NCBI GenBank assembly: GCA_028687375.1
Contig: JAQUAG010000006.1
Span: 44,120 to 108,119, forward strand
Reading direction: 5' to 3'
Source of the DNA: Arcobacteraceae bacterium
GTDB lineage: Bacteria > Campylobacterota > Campylobacteria > Campylobacterales > Arcobacteraceae
Length of the DNA stretch: 64,000 bases
A program made the position numbers and the translations under genes. This document shows, one piece after another, positions 44,241 to 52,376 of the stretch. The notes under the pieces are model-generated. The model had not been told where the DNA came from. It saw nothing but the letters and a program-made list of their open reading frames with translations, and did not search any database. The stretch's first letter is position 1, and the number at the start of each line of letters is the position of its first letter.

Positions 44241-44278
44241 ATTTTAATATACCAATATCACATTGACATCACAGTTTT
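44241..44278 (-). promoter_or_regulatory. Shared activator element and promoter, copy C (response regulator RR1)
   Basis: ATCACAT (44257-44263) and ATCACAG (11 bp on) are identical to copies A and B. TAAAAT (44241-44246, minus strand) again lies exactly 10 bp from the proximal half-site. The box overlaps the stop codon of the kinase gene. The long flanks of copies A and B and their TTTGTAA units are absent here, so the conserved core is about 28 bp. Confidence 0.72.
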
Positions 44279-46172
44279 ACTTTTTTATGATTTTTGGTAT
44301 AAAAATGGTAAAAATTGCTCTATTTTCAATACTTTTTACTTCAATTTGACCATATAGTTTTTCATGTAAGATAGTTTCTAAAATATGAAGTCCTATCCCA
44401 CTTTTTCCCTCTTTTGATGTGATATGAGGTTTAAATATCTCTGTTAGTGGAAGTTTTATCCCCCCAGCATTATCTTGAAAAACTATCTCTACAAAATCAT
44501 CACGAGGGATAATTTGTATATTGATTTCACTATTTTGATGTTTTAATTTTTCAAATTGATCGATACTATTATCTAGTAAAATTATAAAAATTTGTAAAAA
44601 TGAATCTTTATGTGTTGCTATCTCTAAAGTATTATCTAAAGATTCTACTTGTACAGAGATATTATTTAAAACAATTTTATAGTTGTAAAGATGGATAAGT
44701 TGCTCTATTGTATTTTTAATATTGATAGTTGTTGTGTCAAAAGAGTGTTGATACGTATTATTAAAAAGTGTGATTGTATTTGCCATCAGCTCAATCGTGT
44801 AGTTAAGTTGTGGTACCATCGCTAAAAACTCATCTTTGATTTTATCCTCTTGATTGAGGGTTTTTAACATTGAAAGATACATAATTTGCGATGAAAGATT
44901 TGAAAGGGGTTGTTTCCATTGATGGGAGATATTTCCAGCCATCTTCCCGTATTCGATATAGTGTTGATTTTGTATCAGGAGAAGTTTTGTATTTTCAAAA
45001 TCATTTTTCATTTTTTTAATCTTTTTACTTAAAGCAAATGAATAAAAAAGCATTTGTAAAATTACTGCTATTGGCATAATAAAATAGGAATAATTTGTAA
45101 AAATTGTTTCACCTTTGAGCATAACTGTGATGAAAATAACAGATAAAAGATAAATTATCTCCCCTATTGCTATATAAACTGCTCCATCAATTTTTTTATA
45201 CATACCCCAAATAGAGGTGATAAAAATAAAAATATACGATAAAAATGAGATATTCAAATAGATAAATGAATAATCAATAAAAATAGTTTCATCAAAAAAG
45301 TATCCATAGAAAAATAAAAGAAAAAAAACAACTGCAAGTGCTGAAAAAAGGAGTAATAAGTAGTAAAGAGTTTTATTTCGTTGATACAATTTAAAAAATT
45401 CTATGATAAATAACATAGAAAAAAACATCATCAAAATTGGTGCTAACCAAGTTGTAGCTGTTAAAAAGTCTAAATTTAGCTCTAAATCTAAAAAATAAAA
45501 AAGACCACTTATTGCATAGATAAACCACCAAATAAAAAATATTTGTAAAGTATAAAATAAAAAGAGTTTCTCTTTGAGTGTAAAAAAAAGCATCAAATTG
45601 TATAAAATTAGAAGAAATATAAATCCACCAAACAATCCAAAAAGGATATTGTCTATTCCATTCATATAGCTATATCTGTCAAGTTGTAAAATTTCCCAAA
45701 AAAGGTCTAGACTCCCTAAAGAACTATATTTTGTGATGATTGTTAGTTGTTGATTTGGTTGGATATGAAATAAAAAAGCACTTTTAGCTGATAATATTTC
45801 TCTATCTTTTTGCCCCCTTTTATCCCCTAAATATTCTGTTTTTAATAGTTTATTTTCATCATAAATAAACACATCAATTTTATCTACTCCTGCTCTTAAA
45901 TTACGAAAAATATATTGAGTTGTTTTTAAGGAATTGTTTTTGATAGTAGTTTTTGTCCAAAAGAAACTATGAGAATACCCAATTGTTGCCTTTGTAGAAA
46001 AGTTTTGAAATTCCCCTTTTAAAATATTTTCACTTGAAAGATTGTGTTCCTTATCTTCTACTGTTATTTGGTAATTTATTGTGTTGATTTTTTGTATAGT
46101 ATCATCCAAACAAAGCACATTTGCATTAAGCGTTAAAAATGAAAATAAAATATAAAAAAGTAACTTTATCAA
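44277..46172 (-). CDS. 7TM-DISM sensor histidine kinase
   Basis: The 631-residue protein has a signal-like start (LLFYILFSFLTLNA), a periplasmic 7TMR-DISMED2-type sensor domain (about 20-175; often a carbohydrate-binding fold), seven membrane spans (about 180-385), a coiled linker, the phosphoacceptor GNISHQWKQPLSNLSSQ (His about 416) and an ATPase domain (LDNSIDQFEKL, FQDNAGGI, GKSGIGLHILET). It overlaps RR2 by 4 nt, so the RR2-HK pair is translationally coupled. It likely senses an envelope signal and controls the adhesin promoters. Confidence 0.93.
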   Translation of the reverse strand: MIKLLFYILFSFLTLNANVLCLDDTIQKINTINYQITVEDKEHNLSSENILKGEFQNFSTKATIGYSHSFFWTKTTIKNNSLKTTQYIFRNLRAGVDKIDVFIYDENKLLKTEYLGDKRGQKDREILSAKSAFLFHIQPNQQLTIITKYSSLGSLDLFWEILQLDRYSYMNGIDNILFGLFGGFIFLLILYNLMLFFTLKEKLFLFYTLQIFFIWWFIYAISGLFYFLDLELNLDFLTATTWLAPILMMFFSMLFIIEFFKLYQRNKTLYYLLLLFSALAVVFFLLFFYGYFFDETIFIDYSFIYLNISFLSYIFIFITSIWGMYKKIDGAVYIAIGEIIYLLSVIFITVMLKGETIFTNYSYFIMPIAVILQMLFYSFALSKKIKKMKNDFENTKLLLIQNQHYIEYGKMAGNISHQWKQPLSNLSSQIMYLSMLKTLNQEDKIKDEFLAMVPQLNYTIELMANTITLFNNTYQHSFDTTTINIKNTIEQLIHLYNYKIVLNNISVQVESLDNTLEIATHKDSFLQIFIILLDNSIDQFEKLKHQNSEINIQIIPRDDFVEIVFQDNAGGIKLPLTEIFKPHITSKEGKSGIGLHILETILHEKLYGQIEVKSIENRAIFTIFIPKIIKK

Positions 46173-46846
46173 GGGATAAGATACCCAACATCTTGAACTG
46201 TAAGGAGATTGTTTTCCCCTATTTTTTTTCTTAGGCGATAGATAATATTTCTAAAGGTATTTGATTCTATAGACTCTTTAAATATCTCTTGTTCTATAAC
46301 TTCTTTTGAGACCAGTTGCCCCTTATATCCAAGTAATAACTCTACAAGTGCAACTTCTTGTTTTGAAAGTTTTATCTCCTCATCTTGAAAGAGGAGTTTA
46401 TTATCAAGATAGCTATACACTACAGCATCATTTAATTCAATATTGAGAAGATTGTGTTGTTCTAGTTTTAAATACGCTAATCCTAAAACATTCAATAATT
46501 TTTCTTGCGTTATTGGTTTTTCAATATATTGAATAACTTGCACTTGAATAGAGTTTAATAGTTTCTCTTTTTCATTGTGAGCACTTGCAATTATAAGTGG
46601 GATTTTTGGTTTGAGAGTTCTTAGTTTTGTCGCAACTTCATATCCATCAAGATTTGGCATAACATAATCTAGTAGAACAATTTGAATATTGTATTTTTGA
46701 AATATTTCAAAAGCCTCCAATCCATCATTTGCTGTATAGACATTTTTAAAAAGGAGTTTCAGAGTTTTTTCAACTGCCTCTTTTTGCTCAACATCATCTT
46801 CAGCATAGAGAATATTTAAATTTTTTAAAACTGTTATATCGAACAT
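46169..46846 (-). CDS. OmpR/PhoB-family response regulator (RR2)
   Basis: The 225-residue protein has a receiver with LYAEDDVEQKE, VLLDYVMPNLDGYE (phospho-Asp about 55) and QYIEKPITQEK, then a winged helix (LSKQEVALVELLLGYKGQLV, NTFRNIIYRLRKKIG, VQDVGYLIP). It is a paralogue of RR1, with the same order of motifs. AAGGTA precedes the ATG. Its own upstream region (46847-47024) does not contain the shared TGTGAT repeat, so RR2-HK may be constitutive and drive RR1. Confidence 0.92.
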   Translation of the reverse strand: MFDITVLKNLNILYAEDDVEQKEAVEKTLKLLFKNVYTANDGLEAFEIFQKYNIQIVLLDYVMPNLDGYEVATKLRTLKPKIPLIIASAHNEKEKLLNSIQVQVIQYIEKPITQEKLLNVLGLAYLKLEQHNLLNIELNDAVVYSYLDNKLLFQDEEIKLSKQEVALVELLLGYKGQLVSKEVIEQEIFKESIESNTFRNIIYRLRKKIGENNLLTVQDVGYLIP

Positions 46847-47024
46847 TGATACCTTACCTAGTGATTAAAGTTTTGTTTATAAAAAAGATAATACCACTAT
46901 CGTCATAAAAAGATATATAAATCTATGGAAAGCTTAATACAATGATGATTTTATTAAAAAATATTGATGATTTTACACAGTTTGAAAAAATGTGATTTTA
47001 AAAGGCTTGTTATAGGGGATTTAG

Positions 47025-47114
47025 TGGCGGACGAGGAGAGATTTGAACTCTCGGTACCCTTGCGGATACGACACCTTAGCAGGGTGCTGGTTTAAGCCAC
47101 TCACCCACTCGTCC
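47025..47114 (-). tRNA. tRNA-Ser (GCT)
   Basis: The 90-nt gene has 5' GGACGAG pairing with CTCGTCC at 47029-47035, a loop CTGCTAA giving anticodon GCT between CACC and GGTG, a long variable arm typical of class II tRNA, TTCAAAT in the T loop, discriminator G and an encoded CCA (47025-47027). Its 3' end faces the two-component and adhesin island. Confidence 0.96.
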
Positions 47115-47159
47115 TTGTTAAAAAGTTCGAAATTATACTTAAAAAAAGTAAAAAAGAAC

Positions 47160-47843
47160 TTAAAGGGAATTTAAAATCTTTTCTACTATTTCTGCAGGAT
47201 TTGAGGCTTTATAAATTGGTCTTCCAACCACAATAAAATCAACCAATTGTTCTTGTGCCAAAGCAATATCAGCAACTCTTTGTTGGTCACCAGCATCTTC
47301 TCCAAATGGTCTAATACCAGGAGTAAGGGTAATGAATTCTTTTTTTGTATTATTTTTAATATCCATACTTTCAAAAGCAGAGCAAACAACTCCATCAAGT
47401 CCAGCTTCATAGCTATCTTTTGCAAAAGTTGTTGCTTTTTGTGCAATATCTTCATTATAAATATATTTAAAATTTTCATTATCAAAACTTGTAAGTGCAG
47501 TTACAGCTAATACTAAAGGGCGATTTGGAACATCTTTGATTCTATCCATCACCTCTTGCATAGCAATCTTCCCTGCACTTGCATGGACATTAAACATATC
47601 AACACCAAGTTTAGAAATCTCTTGCGCAGCATCTGCCATAGTATTTGGTATATCATATAGTTTCAAATCAAGAAAAATTTTAAAATTTGGATTTATCTTT
47701 TTTAACTCCTCTAAAAAAACTTTTCCATCTCTTATATAACTTCGAAATCCAACTTTAAGCCAAATATCAAAATCTTTTAAAGTAAGAGCTAAAGCCAAAT
47801 TTTCTTTCATACTATCATTATCAAGTGCAACACAAAGTTTCAT
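47160..47843 (-). CDS. pyrF: Orotidine-5'-phosphate decarboxylase
   Basis: The 227-residue TIM-barrel enzyme makes UMP from [13 protein letters not shown] opens it, [15 protein letters not shown] carries the DxKxxD catalytic cluster, and [17 protein letters not shown] binds phosphate. Length and motifs are standard. It lies 17 bp after nusB in a housekeeping operon (channel, kdsA, ribH, nusB, pyrF). Confidence 0.97.
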   Translation of the reverse strand: MKLCVALDNDSMKENLALALTLKDFDIWLKVGFRSYIRDGKVFLEELKKINPNFKIFLDLKLYDIPNTMADAAQEISKLGVDMFNVHASAGKIAMQEVMDRIKDVPNRPLVLAVTALTSFDNENFKYIYNEDIAQKATTFAKDSYEAGLDGVVCSAFESMDIKNNTKKEFITLTPGIRPFGEDAGDQQRVADIALAQEQLVDFIVVGRPIYKASNPAEIVEKILNSL

Positions 47844-47860
47844 TATATTCCTTTTAATTC

Positions 47861-48247
47861 TTAAATACTATCTAATAAACCATTGATAAATTTTGGAGCA
47901 TTATCACTTGCTAATCTTTTAGCTAATTCAATTGCTTCATTTATTGCAATAGCTTTATCTATTTTTTTAAATGATATTTCAAAAATTGAAAGTCTTAAAA
48001 TTGCTTTTTCAACTGCTCCAACTTCATTAATATCCCTTTGTTTTAAATGTTCTGAAAGGACAACATCAATACTTTCTAAATTTTCGATTACACCATCAAA
48101 TAGATCTTGTGCAAACTCTTTTTGTTTGTTTCTTATTTTTTTATCTTCAAAAATAATATCAGAAAATTTTGCTATCGTAGTATTTCCCAAATCGTAAGCA
48201 TATAGTAACCCTACGACAGATTCTCTTGCTTGTGTTCTAGTTGCCAT
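47861..48247 (-). CDS. nusB: Transcription antitermination factor NusB
   Basis: This 128-residue all-helical protein starts [21 protein letters not shown], the usual NusB opening (R-x-A-R-E), and ends with [19 protein letters not shown] and [12 protein letters not shown], the family's C-terminal signature. It binds boxA RNA with S10 to allow rRNA antitermination. It overlaps ribH by 1 nt (TAATG), which is a common gene order. Confidence 0.96.
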   Translation of the reverse strand: MATRTQARESVVGLLYAYDLGNTTIAKFSDIIFEDKKIRNKQKEFAQDLFDGVIENLESIDVVLSEHLKQRDINEVGAVEKAILRLSIFEISFKKIDKAIAINEAIELAKRLASDNAPKFINGLLDSI

Positions 48248-48717
48248 TATTTCTCCATCGCTTTGTAAAGACTTAACATCTCTATGATTGTAGTCATAGC
48301 TTCAGCTCCTTTGTTTCCAACTTTGCTTCCAGCTCTTTCAATCGCTTGCTCAATTGTATCTGTAGTTAAAACACCATTCGATACAGGAAGTCCAGATTTC
48401 ATAGCTGCAGTTGCTATCCCTTTTGTTGCTTCAGCACTAATATAATCAAAATGAGGAGTTGCCCCACGAATCACAGCACCAACACAACAAACCGCATCAT
48501 ATTTTCCACTTTCAAGTGCTTTTTGCAACGCAAATGGGATTTCAAATGCACCTGGAACAAGGATAAGGTCAAGTTTATTTGTATCTCCACCGTGTCTTTT
48601 AAAAGAATCCTCAGCACCTTCTACTAGTCTATCTGTAATGATATGGTTAAATCTACCACAAATAATCGCTACTTTTTCATCTCCATTTAATCTTAGATTA
48701 CCTTCTATTATATTCAT
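48247..48717 (-). CDS. ribH: 6,7-dimethyl-8-ribityllumazine synthase
   Basis: The 156-residue enzyme makes the last riboflavin precursor and assembles into large oligomers. [35 protein letters not shown] and [19 protein letters not shown] (catalytic His) are family signatures. AAAGGAAAAA precedes the ATG. It is cotranscribed with nusB; no FMN-riboswitch-like structure is visible in the 36 bp above it. Confidence 0.97.
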   Translation of the reverse strand: MNIIEGNLRLNGDEKVAIICGRFNHIITDRLVEGAEDSFKRHGGDTNKLDLILVPGAFEIPFALQKALESGKYDAVCCVGAVIRGATPHFDYISAEATKGIATAAMKSGLPVSNGVLTTDTIEQAIERAGSKVGNKGAEAMTTIIEMLSLYKAMEK

Positions 48718-48753
48718 ATTTTTTCCTTTTTAGTTTATTTTATTTTTTATAGT

Positions 48754-49554
48754 TTAGTTGAAATGTAACACATCTTGTATTTTAAAAATATCATCAATTG
48801 TTTTATGCAAATCTTCAATTTTTAACATATTTGGACCATCGCTCAAAGCACAACTTGGGTCAATATGTGTTTCAAAGAAAAAACCATCCACCCCAACAGC
48901 TGCAGCTGCTCTAGCCAAAGAGGGGACAATAGCGCTATTTCCGCCAGTTGTCTCACCAGTGCTTGGAACCTGAGCTGAATGAGTTGCATCAAAAATGACA
49001 GGTGCATAATTTCTCATCGTGATAAGATTTTTCATATCAACAATTAAAGAACCATATCCAAAAACATTTCCCCTCTCACAAAGCCATACACCATTCTCTT
49101 TTGATGTTTGATAGTTTATCTCACTGACACCTCTTGTATTTAAGACTTTTCCAACAGGATGTTTCATACTTTCACTTGCTAAAAACTGCCCTTTTTTGAT
49201 ATTGACTGTACATTTTGTTTTTCCACTTGCTACAAGTAAATCTGTTTGGCGACATAAAAATGCTGGTATCTGCAACACATCCACCACTTCAGCTACAGGT
49301 GCTACTTGATAGGTTTCATGAACATCTGTAAGGAGTTTGTATCCAAAAGTTTTTTGAATCTCTTGAAGCATCTTCAACCCCTCTTCAAGTCCTGGTCCTC
49401 TAAAACTATCTATACTTGTCCTATTTGCCTTGTCATAACTCGATTTAAAATAAAATTCTATTCTTTTATTTTCATGTAAAGGTGCTAACTTTTCAGCAAT
49501 TCTCATCATTGTATCTCGATTTTCTATAACACAAGGTCCTGCTATTAGTATCAT
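48754..49554 (-). CDS. kdsA: 3-deoxy-8-phosphooctulonate (KDO-8-P) synthase
   Basis: The 266-residue TIM-barrel enzyme condenses PEP and arabinose-5-phosphate for lipopolysaccharide. LIAGPCVIENRDTM opens it, FKSSYDKANRTSIDSFRGPG is the substrate loop, and IPAFLCRQTDLLVASG and FDATHSAQVP are standard. Its ATG overlaps the stop of the channel gene by 1 nt (TAATG). Confidence 0.97.
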   Translation of the reverse strand: MILIAGPCVIENRDTMMRIAEKLAPLHENKRIEFYFKSSYDKANRTSIDSFRGPGLEEGLKMLQEIQKTFGYKLLTDVHETYQVAPVAEVVDVLQIPAFLCRQTDLLVASGKTKCTVNIKKGQFLASESMKHPVGKVLNTRGVSEINYQTSKENGVWLCERGNVFGYGSLIVDMKNLITMRNYAPVIFDATHSAQVPSTGETTGGNSAIVPSLARAAAAVGVDGFFFETHIDPSCALSDGPNMLKIEDLHKTIDDIFKIQDVLHFN

Positions 49555-51257
49555 TAATATTTCCCCTTAAACAATTTATTAAACATATTTTTCTCTTTTC
49601 CAAAATAGACATAAAAGAATTCATAGATATTTTTTGATATCCATCGTAAATCCTCTTTTGCCTCTTCATCAGATGCAAACAAAATTTTATCTTCCAACTG
49701 CAACTCAATATCCCAAGAAGGTAAGAGATATGGTTCTCCATCTCTAATTAAGATAAGTGGCAAAATTTTATTCCTTTTTTCCCAATCACTTCGTGATCTT
49801 GCCACGACATCCAAAGTAACAACTCTCTTTTTGTGTACAATAGAATTCCAAATAGCATATGACTTTTCTTCATTAATGGTAAGTCCAAAAGTTATCGGAT
49901 TTGGACCAATTTTATTTATAATTCGCATCACAACACTTTGAACAAAGTCGGGGTCATTTTTCTCCCTAATAAGTTCTAAAAACTTATTTGAATAGGGTGC
50001 AATAAGAGCATTGGTTGTTCTATCTATTAAAACTTTTGAGGGGATAAAAACCATATCAATTTTTGCATTTCTAAATACAGAAAAATCTGTCATCTCATTT
50101 TCTCGTGCAATAGTGACAATATTTGGATTTACTTTTCTTGCACTTGCTAAAATAGAAAGGTTGAGTGTATCACTTGTAGTTCGAGCAATAATAGCTGAGG
50201 CATTCATAATATCAGCTTCTATCAATAACTCTTTTTCATCACTACCTTGACATTTCACAAGATGCAACATATCATTTGGTATTATAGAGATATCTTCAAT
50301 CAATGGTTTAATAAAAACTACCTCTATTCCATTATTTGTAAGTACCTCATAGATTTTTCGCCCCAATTTACCAAAACCATAAACAACATATCTCTCTTTT
50401 GGAAGTTGAATAATCTTATCATTCAATTTTCCAGCACCATAAATCCATTTTTCTAAAATCAACATATAAGGATTTCTAAGGGACATATCAATCTGTTCTG
50501 CGATTATTTCATAAGGATTTTCTACAACATCCACCCCCAAATCTTTTAAATCTTCCGATTGAGAATGGGTTGTTGTTTTAATCGCCAATTTTACATTTTT
50601 ATTTAAAAATTTTGCAGTAAGTGCCACTCTTAGATTCAAATCATCATCTGCAAAAAGGGAAACAACAGCTTTACAATATTTTGAATGTAAACCAGCTTTT
50701 TGAAGTGCCAAGGGGTCATAAACATCCGCCATCAAAAAGGGAACTATTGGAGTGTAGTTTTCAAGTAAAAGTTCATTAAGCTTATTTTCATCTTTTTCTA
50801 TAACTATCGTTCTTACACCCTCTTTATTCGCTTTTTTAATAATTTCACTTGTGATATGGTTGTACCCAAGGACAAGTAAAAAATGTTGATTCATATTTTT
50901 AACCTGTTTTACAAACTTTGCTTCTGCTATTTGAGCGATAAGAAGCTGATCTTTTAAAAGAGCAATAAGTGTCCCAAGACTATAAAACCAACCCATAACG
51001 GTTGCATAAATAATCATCGACATCCAAATTCGCTGAGGATAGCTAAAAGCATACGGTATCTCACCAAAACCTATAGTTGTTGCTGTATAAGAAACTACAT
51101 AAAAAGCATCAAATATAGTCATCCGATAGGTGTTACCATTGTTGTCAACCCCATCAAGTACTAAAAATCCAATAATTGCAATACTATAAGTAACAATAAG
51201 CACCAATAAAGGTGCTCTCATCCTATGAAGTATAATCCAAAGAGCACTATTATTCAT
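49554..51257 (-). CDS. Potassium channel with RCK/TrkA-N and TrkA-C domains
   Basis: The 567-residue protein has two membrane spans around a pore helix and filter VVSYTATTIGFGEIPY (TIGFGE, about residues 57-66). Two nucleotide-binding RCK domains follow: FLLVLGYNHITSEII (about 124) and RYVVYGFGKLGRKIY (about 288), the second with the classic GxGxxG. A TrkA-C-like part occupies the C-terminus. It would be a ligand-gated inner-membrane K+ channel. It is followed by kdsA with a 1-nt overlap and preceded by a small membrane protein by 9 bp. Confidence 0.9.
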   Translation of the reverse strand: MNNSALWIILHRMRAPLLVLIVTYSIAIIGFLVLDGVDNNGNTYRMTIFDAFYVVSYTATTIGFGEIPYAFSYPQRIWMSMIIYATVMGWFYSLGTLIALLKDQLLIAQIAEAKFVKQVKNMNQHFLLVLGYNHITSEIIKKANKEGVRTIVIEKDENKLNELLLENYTPIVPFLMADVYDPLALQKAGLHSKYCKAVVSLFADDDLNLRVALTAKFLNKNVKLAIKTTTHSQSEDLKDLGVDVVENPYEIIAEQIDMSLRNPYMLILEKWIYGAGKLNDKIIQLPKERYVVYGFGKLGRKIYEVLTNNGIEVVFIKPLIEDISIIPNDMLHLVKCQGSDEKELLIEADIMNASAIIARTTSDTLNLSILASARKVNPNIVTIARENEMTDFSVFRNAKIDMVFIPSKVLIDRTTNALIAPYSNKFLELIREKNDPDFVQSVVMRIINKIGPNPITFGLTINEEKSYAIWNSIVHKKRVVTLDVVARSRSDWEKRNKILPLILIRDGEPYLLPSWDIELQLEDKILFASDEEAKEDLRWISKNIYEFFYVYFGKEKNMFNKLFKGKY

Positions 51258-51266
51258 ATCTGAAAA

Positions 51267-51644
51267 TTATCTTTTAGAACGAAGTGTATCCCCAACATAA
51301 AGGATAACAGATATAACATTAGCAGCTAGTGCCCCACCAGCAAGAGAAATAACAATAGAGGTCATCTCAACATCCATTGTATAAGCATACACACCTATAG
51401 ACCAAACAGTTGCTGCAGCGATAAGTTGAATATCAGCTACCAAACTTGTAGCTAAAAGAACAGAACCCATTTGAGTTTTATCTCCAAGTTTTAATGTTGT
51501 AGCTATAAGATTTACAACAATTGCAGCAAATAATTCATATTTACTGTGTAGGGCGATATCTGTCATATCCCCATAAAAAAATCCAAAATTCAATGTCATA
51601 GCAAATATGATAAAAAACCCCGATATTACTTTTTCTAAATTCAT
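51267..51644 (-). CDS. Small integral membrane protein (DUF6394-like)
   Basis: The 125-residue protein has about four hydrophobic spans (VISGFFIIFAMTLNFGFFYG, LFAAIVVNLIATTLKLG, SVLLATSLVADIQLIAAATV, IVISLAGGALAANVISVILY) and a basic tail DTLRSKR. I recall similar proteins in this phylum beside the same channel gene, possibly named DUF6394. It lies 9 bp before the channel gene on the same strand and may be its partner. Function is unknown. Confidence 0.7.
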   Translation of the reverse strand: MNLEKVISGFFIIFAMTLNFGFFYGDMTDIALHSKYELFAAIVVNLIATTLKLGDKTQMGSVLLATSLVADIQLIAAATVWSIGVYAYTMDVEMTSIVISLAGGALAANVISVILYVGDTLRSKR

Positions 51645-51686
51645 CCAAAAACCCCTTTTATTTTATTTATTTACTTTCACAAAAGC

Positions 51687-51714
51687 AAAAATGAGGGAGT
51701 TTTCCCTCATTTTT
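51687..51714 (-). terminator. Bidirectional terminator after hpf
   Basis: AAAATGAGGGA and TCCCTCATTTT form a perfect stem with a 4-nt loop, with T runs on both sides. It is the strongest terminator hairpin in the window and separates the ilv-lpxD-ftsK-hpf block from the channel operon. Confidence 0.85.
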
Positions 51715-51791
51715 CAACTCTCAAAAAATCAACAAATCCAGCTCAAAACTAAGCATATACAAAACCCGTTAACTTTACCTGACCTCGAATC

Positions 51792-52334
51792 TTAATATAA
51801 TCCGAAATGTTTCCCATCAGCCATTTTATAAAGTACTCTAAAGTTATCATCTAAATCATAAAATACTTTAAATACACCACCATCAGCTTTTAATTCATTT
51901 AAAGCATCTTCGATTACCATAGGTTTATACGATTTAAGCTTAACTGGTACTATTTCATCTTCTAATAATTCTAACTCTTTTGCTATTTTATCAATCTCTT
52001 CTTCTATCACTATTTCAGTTAATTTTGTAGCTTTATGTGCTTTAACTTTATCACTATGTCTTCTTAAAATTTTACAAACCCTATCAGTTGCTATATCAAT
52101 AGCTGCATGAAGATCTTTATCTTTTTGTTTTACAACAATTGCATCTTGATTAGCAATATTTAATACGTATTCAAATGTAATTACATTTTTACCATGTTTT
52201 TGTTCTTGTGAAATAATTGCATTTACAGAAATGATATCTAAATGATATTTATTGAATGCATCTATCGTATTTTGGATGTGGATTTTTAACTCCTCTGTAA
52301 CTGTTACGTGTCTTCCTACTATACTTGTATTCAT
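51792..52334 (-). CDS. hpf: Long-form ribosome hibernation promoting factor
   Basis: The 180-residue protein has an S30AE fold (NTSIVGRHVTVTEELKIHI; KDLHAAIDIATDRVCKILRR) and a C-terminal dimerisation domain (AYD-like ALNELKADGGVFKVFYDLD, ending KMADGKHFGLY). The long form joins two 70S ribosomes into inactive 100S particles in stationary phase. Its ATG follows GGAGTAA. It lies 42 bp after ftsK on the same strand. Confidence 0.95.
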   Translation of the reverse strand: MNTSIVGRHVTVTEELKIHIQNTIDAFNKYHLDIISVNAIISQEQKHGKNVITFEYVLNIANQDAIVVKQKDKDLHAAIDIATDRVCKILRRHSDKVKAHKATKLTEIVIEEEIDKIAKELELLEDEIVPVKLKSYKPMVIEDALNELKADGGVFKVFYDLDDNFRVLYKMADGKHFGLY

Positions 52335-52376
52335 AATTTACTCCTTATTTTAAAATCAAATCAATTGTACTATAGC

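Noticed and set aside
46847..47024. A fourth copy of the TGTGAT promoter element upstream of RR2
   Set aside because: Only one TGTGAT half-site (46991-46996), in the opposite orientation and without the 11-bp partner or TAAAAT spacing.
28740..47030. Direct repeats of the tRNA-Ser 3' end as attachment sites, or an integrase gene
   Set aside because: None found by reading the island ends; no recombinase motifs in any encoded protein.
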